DNA of 38,086 bases from Silene noctiflora (Eukaryota > Streptophyta > Magnoliopsida > Caryophyllales > Caryophyllaceae). The first letter of the stretch is position 1, and each line of letters starts with the position of its first letter. Where the stretch lies: positions 88,901-126,986 of the forward strand of contig VHZZ01001340.1 in assembly GCA_009801015.1 (NCBI GenBank), read 5' to 3'. A program made the translations under genes and the position numbers. The notes beneath the pieces were generated by a model. It saw only the letters and a program-made list of their open reading frames with translations. It was not told the DNA's origin and searched no databases. Positions 32,505 to 38,086 of this stretch are shown here, one piece after another.

Positions 32505-32861
32505 GGTAAAAACTAGGGCTGATGATTCGGGTTATCAGACGGTACAACCCATAATCAGCTCTAATGTCGAGAATTTGTGTTACCCATCAATACAAATTTT
32601 TCAAAGAGAAAAAAATTTAGCTTTAGAGGAATATCTAATTTTCAAATTCAGTCAAATACACATTTGGTAAAATCATCAATCTGTTTCTAATGTCAAGAAT
32701 TTGGTAAAAACTAGGGCTAATGAGTCGGGTTATCAGACGGTATAACCAATGATCAGCTCTAATGTCAAGAATTTGTGTTACTCATCAATACAAACTTTTC
32801 AAAGAGAAAAAAATTTAGCTTTATAGGAATATCTAATTTTCAAATTCAGTCAAATACACAT
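32505..32861 (+). repeat. Tandem duplication, 198-bp period
   Basis: GGTAAAAACTAGGGCT starts copy 1 at 32505 and copy 2 at 32703. TTCAAATTCAGTCAAATACA occurs at 32641 and 32839, the same 198-bp offset. The copies differ at scattered single bases and small indels. It lies about 150 bp inside the Helitron 3' end, so it may be an internal repeat of that element. Confidence 0.85.
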
Positions 32862-32981
32862 TTTCAAACTCAGATACAGTGACATATGTGACCAAATAAT
32901 TCGAAATTAGTTTATCCATAAATCATTAATCTGTTTATCTTTGATATTATTAACTCTATCTATCTAAAATTTTAAAAGCAG

Positions 32982-33010
32982 ACCCGTGAATTTCACGGGT
33001 TACAACCTAG
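32982..33010 (+). mobile_element. Helitron 3' terminus (hairpin + CTAG)
   Basis: ACCCGTGAA and TTCACGGGT form a perfect 9-bp stem (32982-33000), followed by TACAAC and CTAG (33007-33010), with host T at 33011. This is the diagnostic Helitron 3' end: GC-rich stem, short spacer, CTRR, insertion before T. The 5' boundary lies somewhere to the left and was not found; no Rep/helicase coding is visible, so the copy is non-autonomous. Confidence 0.65.
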
Positions 33011-33085
33011 TATTATATTAAAGCTGAAGCCATCAGCTTATTCATGTGCCACGTGTCAGCTACCTATTCATACGCCACGTGTCAT
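33011..33085 (+). mobile_element. Helitron-5'-end-like segment with hairpin and two G-boxes
   Basis: Directly after the Helitron 3' end comes TATTATATTAAAGCTGAAGCC, which resembles the 5' starts of plant Helitrons as I recall them. AAGCTGA/TCAGCTT forms a perfect 7-bp stem (33021-33039). GCCACGTGTCA occurs twice, with CACGTG cores at 33050-33055 and 33076-33081. G-boxes bind bZIP and bHLH factors, but no gene is near enough to assign a target. Confidence 0.35.
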
Positions 33086-33922
33086 TTGCTGGAGTTCTAA
33101 GACGTAAATTAAAAATAAAAATAAAAAATAGAGGCAATCCCCTAAAATATTTTTAGGTCGTTTTTTTAGTAACTTTCATAGCATATCTTAGGAAATATTT
33201 TTATTTTCCTAGATTTGTCTCAATCACAATCACAATAATTTAAAATGTGCATTAAAATATCAATCCGGAGGTAATTTCTTATTTTAAAAAATGCCAAACT
33301 AGAGTAATTGTTAAGAATTGTAAATTTACCTTAAATAATTTGGATTAAATTGGCAGGTGTAGTTTGAATAGGAGCTTCATCTGCATCAAATCATTCAGCA
33401 GCTAATATCCTTAACACTAATGCCGGAAGTAATTTATTCATTTTCAAATGCTTGACTAACTTCCAAAATCAAGTTATTTTCGTTAAAAATCAAGCAAAAA
33501 TCAACAAAATATATGGTCTGAATTATGCAATTTCTACGGAAATCATGATCCATATATTTTCTTGGAAAGCAAAGATATTTGAGTAAACCGAATATTTTAA
33601 GACATAATTCATGGTAACAATATCATAAAAGCATGCCTTTCAAATTTTGAATCAGAATGCTTGCTAAGATTCTGCCAAATCCGAACCTTATATTGCAATA
33701 TAATGGAATCAATTTTGTAACTTTATTTAGGTAACAAAAATTGCAAACTTATTTCATAGTTTTTTTTTTTTTTCATTTATTCGGTTTTAAGCAACAAATA
33801 GCATATTCAGAAGGCTTAATTTCATATTTTGTTTTTAATTTCAGTTGTAATGCTTCAAAAGAAGGCGAGCCGGAGGAGAATACTCCATCAAATATATTGA
33901 ATTTTGTAACGGCCACATTAAC

Positions 33923-34437
33923 TGTGGGAGTTACTACTTCATCCTTATTACAACGTTACTAATAACCCCATTTAGTATGCTATTATTCATCATATTTATG
34001 AGTGACTTAATGGGGGTTTATGGGAGTTTTATGGTGTCATTGTAACTCCTCTATGAGAGGTTATATATAGCTAAGAGTCCATATTGTGTATATGGTACAC
34101 ACATATTCACATGAGACTACACAAAATTCTTCATTTCTCTAGTTGCTAAGTCCACCATTAATATGGGACTTGGGATTTGGGGCGTGAACATATTCCGGAA
34201 CTTTAGTAGCCGCCGGAGGTACGATATGCGGTAGTGGACAATTAGCGAGCACAACGATTCGATTGCTTCCGTATAAAGGTATGTCCTTATTTTCCTACAG
34301 TGGTATCAGAGCAAATGTGTTTTGCTACTGCTCCTTCCGTTGTACGNTGTATCACATTGAATACATTTTTTACTCTATTGAAATTATGCATAGAGTAGTA
34401 TGATAAGGTATTTATTCACTAAAGTTTTTTCACATGA
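33923..34437 (+). mobile_element. Ty1/copia LTR with primer-binding site (truncated element)
   Basis: The LTR is placed at 33923-34299 (377 bp): it starts TGTGGG and ends CCTACA, near-inverse ends. A TATATATA-like box lies near 34062. One base later, TGGTATCAGAGC (34301-34312) is the standard primer-binding site complementary to initiator Met-tRNA, used by most plant copia elements. Internal sequence follows only to about 34437, where a hAT element has inserted. No gag-pol coding and no second LTR are seen in the window. The LTR start is less certain than its end. Confidence 0.7.
34347..34347. other. Ambiguous base (n)
   Basis: The only undetermined base in the window, in the copia internal sequence 35 bp after the primer-binding site. 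It could be a polymorphic consensus position or a joint between contigs, so continuity across this point is less sure than elsewhere. Confidence 0.95.
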
Positions 34438-34524
34438 TTTGTTCACAGGGCCGGTCCTAAACATTTAGAAACCCTAGGCAAAATAGTAAAACGGGGCCCT
34501 TTTAAAAAAAATATTTCAATTAAT

Positions 34525-37047
34525 TCATGTGTCATTATTAATACATGGTATATTTTTTTGCCTACGAGCATTTTGAGATGCAAAATCATTAATAATATCG
34601 ACATTAATGTTTTCCAAAAGTTCTTTCTCGATTGACAACATTGCAAGACCATTCAACCGTTCTTCCGACATTGACGACCTCAAGTAGGATTTAATCAACT
34701 TTAACTTCGAAAATCTTCTTTCGGCTGATGCCACAGTGACCGAAACTGTTAAAAAGATTCTATACGCAATTGAAGCATTGGGATAACAATCTGCACATTT
34801 GACAAACTCAAGAATTTCAGTGGCGGACAATAATGTATTTGGCAAAGTAGATTGTAACACTTTCAATTCCGAGTAAAAATCATTTAAATCAACATCAGTT
34901 GTATATCTAGAGTGAAAAGTTATACAACATTCTCTTAATTCATTTTCATCTAATGACTTTAACTTTTTTGAATCAAACAAAAATCCAAAAATACTTTCAA
35001 AAGTTTTTAGTTGCTCAAATCTACTTTTCAAAGAAGAAATTGCCATATCAACAACCACCAAAAAATACTCAAGTCTAAATAGTTCTTTAGGCGATTGGTT
35101 TTGTTTTTCTTCATTAGTTTCATCAAAATGTCTTTTCTAATAATGCGACGCTTTGTCGGAAGTGTAGGTTCTACATCCATATCAAGAGCAATATTTTTAG
35201 CAATATTAATACAAGAAAGAAATCCATCAACTCTAAACTTCTCAAAATATGATATTATGCCTTCAACATGTACTATTGTGGTGTCAATACACATGGACTT
35301 AGATTGCAATTTCTTACCTTGTTTATTACAAATAAAATTTCATACCAAATAATCATACCAAGCAAAAATTCAAAACTCCCAAGTGAATTATACAAATTTT
35401 CAGCCTCACTCTTTGACATTGCATCATTATCACACGAATCATATAAAACTGACAAAGCCAACCTTAACTCGAATGCTTGAAATCTAATAGCTTTAACACT
35501 TTTAATTCGAATCTCCCAACGAGTATTAGATAAAAATTTTAAAGTAAGTTCGGGAACATTATCAAGCAAAATTTTCCATCTTTTTGAGGAACTAGAAAAC
35601 AATTCATATATGCGTTGAACAATACCAAAAAACGAAACGGCTCTAGTACAAGAATGTGTCATATCACTAAGAGCAAGATTTAAACTATGACAAACACAAG
35701 ACATATATAATGCACTTGGGTTCACTTCAAGTAAACGTTTTTGTACGCCTTTGTGTTTCCCTTTTATATTGGAACCATTATCATAACCTTGACCTCTTAT
35801 ATCATCAATATTAAGATCAAGAGACTTTAAAACCTTTTGTAATTCAAGAAAAAGTCCTAATCCTGTTGTATCATTTACCTCCAAAAATTCTAAAAAGTAC
35901 TCCTGAATTTTTATTTTTTCATTTGACATATTCACGCATCATACTATCAAAGTCATTTGTTCTTGATGAGAAATATCTGGAGTACAATCCAGAATTATAG
36001 AAAAATATTTTGCCTCTTTGATAGTTTTGATTATAGAACTTTTCACATTATAAGCCAAAAGAGATATAAGTTCATTTTGAATTTTATGACCAAGGTAATG
36101 ATGATGAATATCATTATTTTGAATCCGTCTAACATTCTAACATGATCTTGCATTACCACATCAAATTCAGCAATCATTTCAATCAAACCTATGAAATTAC
36201 CATTATTATCTTGATATAATTTTTCATTAGATCCTCTAAATGCCAAATTATGAGTAGCCTTTACGACTGAAAATATTCTAAGTAATACTTGCCTCCATCG
36301 ATTTTTCTCATTCATAATAATTTCCTGCAAGTTTTTATCAATTGTTTCACACTTATCTAGCCTTACTCTCGTTTCATTCCAAGTAATCATATTATTCATA
36401 TGTTCCGTACTATTTTCATGTTGTGTCAGTCTTTCACTAATACGCTTCCAATCACATAAACCATCATTTGCTAACAAACTTTTACTAGTAATTGATTTAA
36501 ACAACTTGCAGCAAAAACAAAATACTTTGTCAACATGTTTAGAATAAACTAACCATTTTCTATCACTAATCTCACCATTATTCATCTTTCTAGAAAAATA
36601 AGCATATTTAAAATGTCTATTATTATCATCAAGAGGAAAGTCGATATTCAATTCTCTTATAGGTCCCTTTTCAACTATAACATCTCTTGTCTTGTTATCA
36701 AGATTAATCCAATTCATAGAATCGTAAATATCAATAAAAAAATTTGGCACATCATTTGGCAAGTTAGACTCATTTCCAACATTATCTTCATTAACATCCA
36801 TTGACACATCATTTGGCAAATTAGACTCATTTCCAACATTATTGTCATTAAAATCAATTGGCACATCATTTGGCAAATTTACATTAATAAAATCGTGCAA
36901 AATTTCATTTGGATGAGATAAATTTTCACTGACAACATTTTTAACTACAAATTTATGAATAGCACCTTGTTGTGATTTTATTAAATCCTCAGCAATTTTT
37001 ATTTTTTTTCTTTTCTCACATCCAGATAAATGTTTTTTAGGCAACAT
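34525..37047 (-). pseudogene. hAT transposase-like pseudogene (ZMYM1-like: TTF zinc finger, DUF4371, hAT dimerisation)
   Basis: Encodes the transposase type often annotated 'zinc finger MYM-type protein 1-like'. A start near 37047 (MLPKKHLSGCEKRKK) fits the family better than the upstream Met at 37080. The order is: Lys-rich N-terminus; acidic tandem repeat; TTF-type zinc finger (RKWLVYSKHVDKVFCFCCKL then HENSTEH); DUF4371/RNase-H-like core ([36 protein letters not shown]); C-terminal dimerisation region (VASAERRFSKLKLIKSYLRS, LNGLAMLSIEKE). The reading frame is lost near 36120-36135. A TGA interrupts it at 35941-35939. Frames shift again near 35310 and near 35100. These lesions make a full product impossible unless introns I did not detect remove them. 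Domain identity is clear; activity is very unlikely. Confidence 0.88.
36748..36890 (-). repeat. 57-bp in-frame tandem repeat inside the transposase pseudogene
   Basis: CACATCATTTGGCAA starts at 36748, 36805 and 36862, exactly 57 bp apart, giving 2.3 copies. It translates to a 19-residue acidic unit beginning NLPNDV and ending NVGNES. The multiple of three keeps frame, so the expansion probably arose while the gene was still coding. Confidence 0.85.
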
Positions 37048-37922
37048 TGATAATCGATAATTCACAAACAAAGATAACAAATCAACAATTCAACATTTAA
37101 CAATAAAGAGTGAAAATCAGAAGAAAAAAAACTCATATAACAACAGCACAAAAATGTCCACAACATCAAGATGACAATATTAATAACTATAATTGAAATT
37201 AATAAAAATTGAAGCAATAAAATAGGATTAGAACACCCTGAGTCCTTGCAATAAGGCAGATTGGCGACCGACGAAGAGATGAACGATTGAACAAAAGTCG
37301 ACGAACAACTGAGCAATATAGACGATTAAACAAACAAGAAAATTAAAGAACCCTAGAAATTTTAGAATAAAAAAGGATTTTGGGATTTGGAAAATATGGA
37401 GAGGTTGAGTAATAATAATTAAATAAGGAAAAGGAGTAAAGAGTTGACAAAAATAACAAAAAGTGACGTTTTGGACTTTTAGTTTCCTTGAGTCTTGACT
37501 AGTAGCTTCCTGCGTAAGATTTGATTATAATTTTTTTTTTCTTCCAAGATTGGGCCTTTCTTGTCATTGGGCCCTTGTCACAAAACCCAGCAAACAAGGC
37601 TATGGGTCGGGCCTGTTTGTTCATATTTGCTGTTAAACTTTACACTGCATGTGTTGCGTTCTTCTTTTGGCCTATGTGGCCATTACCTTAGCCTTCAAGG
37701 CCTTATCAGATGCTTCTTCTTTTATTTTATTTTTGGTGAAATGTGAGATAATATATACCAAAGCTCAAAACAATTACAAAATGGAGAGATAAGGCCTAAG
37801 CCTTACGCATTTCCCGACATAAACTCATACAAACTCTCGCCTAAAACTCATATTTTGTTCTCCTATCTTCTACCTGAAGACAACAAAACGACAGACCTCA
37901 AACAACAACAAAAAACCAAATC

Positions 37923-38086
37923 CTAATTGAGGGGAATTTTCCATTTTCGCAACCAATGACGATCCCTGGCGGCGAAGGTCATCGGAGTGATACCTCCCTT
38001 CTTCTCTAATTTTCGTCTTATACGGTGCTTGATTTCTTGTTCAATTTGTGCAGCAAGTCTCTCAGGTCGTGCCAATTTGAGGTTGA
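37923..38086 (-). CDS. 3' end of an unrecognised protein-coding exon (cut by window edge)
   Basis: The minus-strand frame is open from the right edge to a TAG at 37925-37923, giving at least 54 residues. The text is strongly coding-like: basic and helix-prone (LARPERLAAQIEQEIKHRIR, KKGGITPMTFAARDRHW, then WKIPLN and stop). Many Lys/Arg alternate with Glu, suggesting nucleic-acid or ribosome contact, but I do not recognise the family. The rest of the gene lies outside the window. The downstream 300 bp to the hAT target duplication would be its 3' UTR and flank. It could be chance, but composition argues against that. Confidence 0.5.
   Translation of the reverse strand, partial: NLKLARPERLAAQIEQEIKHRIRRKLEKKGGITPMTFAARDRHWLRKWKIPLN

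Larger units (their letters stand above)
31661..33922. other. Gene-free, transposon-rich intergenic stretch
   Basis: No supported ORF. In order it holds a GC-richer island (about 32040-32230) with a perfect hairpin, a 198-bp tandem duplication, a Helitron 3' end, a Helitron-5'-like segment with two G-boxes, and about 800 bases of AT-rich sequence up to the copia LTR. The small open frame near 33741-33962 crosses into the LTR and is unconvincing. Confidence 0.5.
34446..37615 (-). mobile_element. Complete hAT-superfamily DNA transposon (3170 bp) with 8-bp target duplication
   Basis: The element begins CAGGGCCGGTCC at 34446 and ends with the inverse GGGTCGGGCCTG at 37615 (9 of 12 terminal positions pair). 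Both sides are flanked by the identical octamer TTTGTTCA (34438-34445 and 37616-37623). The 8-bp duplication and CAGGG-type ends are hallmarks of hAT elements. The interior holds one broken minus-strand transposase gene. Identical flanks contrast with the coding decay, which suggests that the copy moved with help from another element, or that the octamer escaped mutation by chance. Confidence 0.9.

Noticed and set aside
34443-34652. Open frame at the left end of the hAT element
   Set aside because: It overlaps the C-terminal part of the transposase pseudogene in a different frame and runs into the terminal repeat.
1-38086. CRISPR arrays, bacterial operons, phage or defence genes
   Set aside because: No regularly spaced short repeats with unique spacers, no ribosome-binding sites or compact gene strings; everything fits a plant nuclear genome.

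Overview
The window is nuclear DNA of a flowering plant. Genes are split by GT-AG introns, intergenic DNA is AT-rich, and plant transposon families are everywhere. Recurrent 'tactccgta'-type words and the mix of Stowaway, hAT and SINE-like fragments remind me of Caryophyllales genomes (spinach, beet or pink relatives). That placement is an inference from memory, not a measurement.

Left part (1-12867): a stretch resembling a long terminal repeat (LTR) fills about 1-2354. Then comes a 16-exon plus-strand gene for a plastid-type ABC half-transporter (ABCB28 type, 716 aa as I splice it). It has a 24-nt exon, a GC-AG intron and several duplicated copies of its exon 1/intron 1 boundary. Middle (13714-17404): two minus-strand genes. 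One is a two-exon conserved plant gene of unknown function with a transit-peptide-like N-terminus; a small hAT-like MITE with an 8-bp target duplication sits in its intron. The other is an intronless E-type pentatricopeptide repeat (PPR) gene with a 259-bp Stowaway MITE just upstream of its start.

17405-20714 is gene-poor. It holds a SINE-like tail, a TTCAG minisatellite with a 30-bp higher-order unit, and a perfect (ATT)23 tract. Next is a divergent gene pair: sorbitol (polyol) dehydrogenase on the minus strand (20715-23708, 6 exons, 362 aa) and a HOTHEAD-like GMC oxidoreductase on the plus strand (26414-29933, 5 exons, 574 aa). From memory, Arabidopsis orthologues are close neighbours on chromosome 5, so this may be old microsynteny.

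Right part (29934-38086): an unresolved transcribed-looking region is followed by a perfect E2F-type palindrome, a GC-richer island, a 198-bp tandem duplication and a Helitron 3' end (hairpin plus CTAG/T). Directly after that end comes sequence resembling a Helitron 5' end. Then come a Ty1/copia LTR with its primer-binding site and a complete hAT transposon (34446-37615) bounded by identical 8-bp target duplications. Its ZMYM1-like transposase gene is broken by at least three frameshifts and one stop. The right edge holds the 3' end of an unrecognised minus-strand coding exon.

I found no CRISPR array, operon, phage or bacterial defence system, and none is expected here. The most informative structures are the fully delimited hAT element, the Helitron junction, the small insertion flanked by a 32-bp duplication at 2470-2621, and the unexplained E2F-linked unit near 30.7-31.65 kb.
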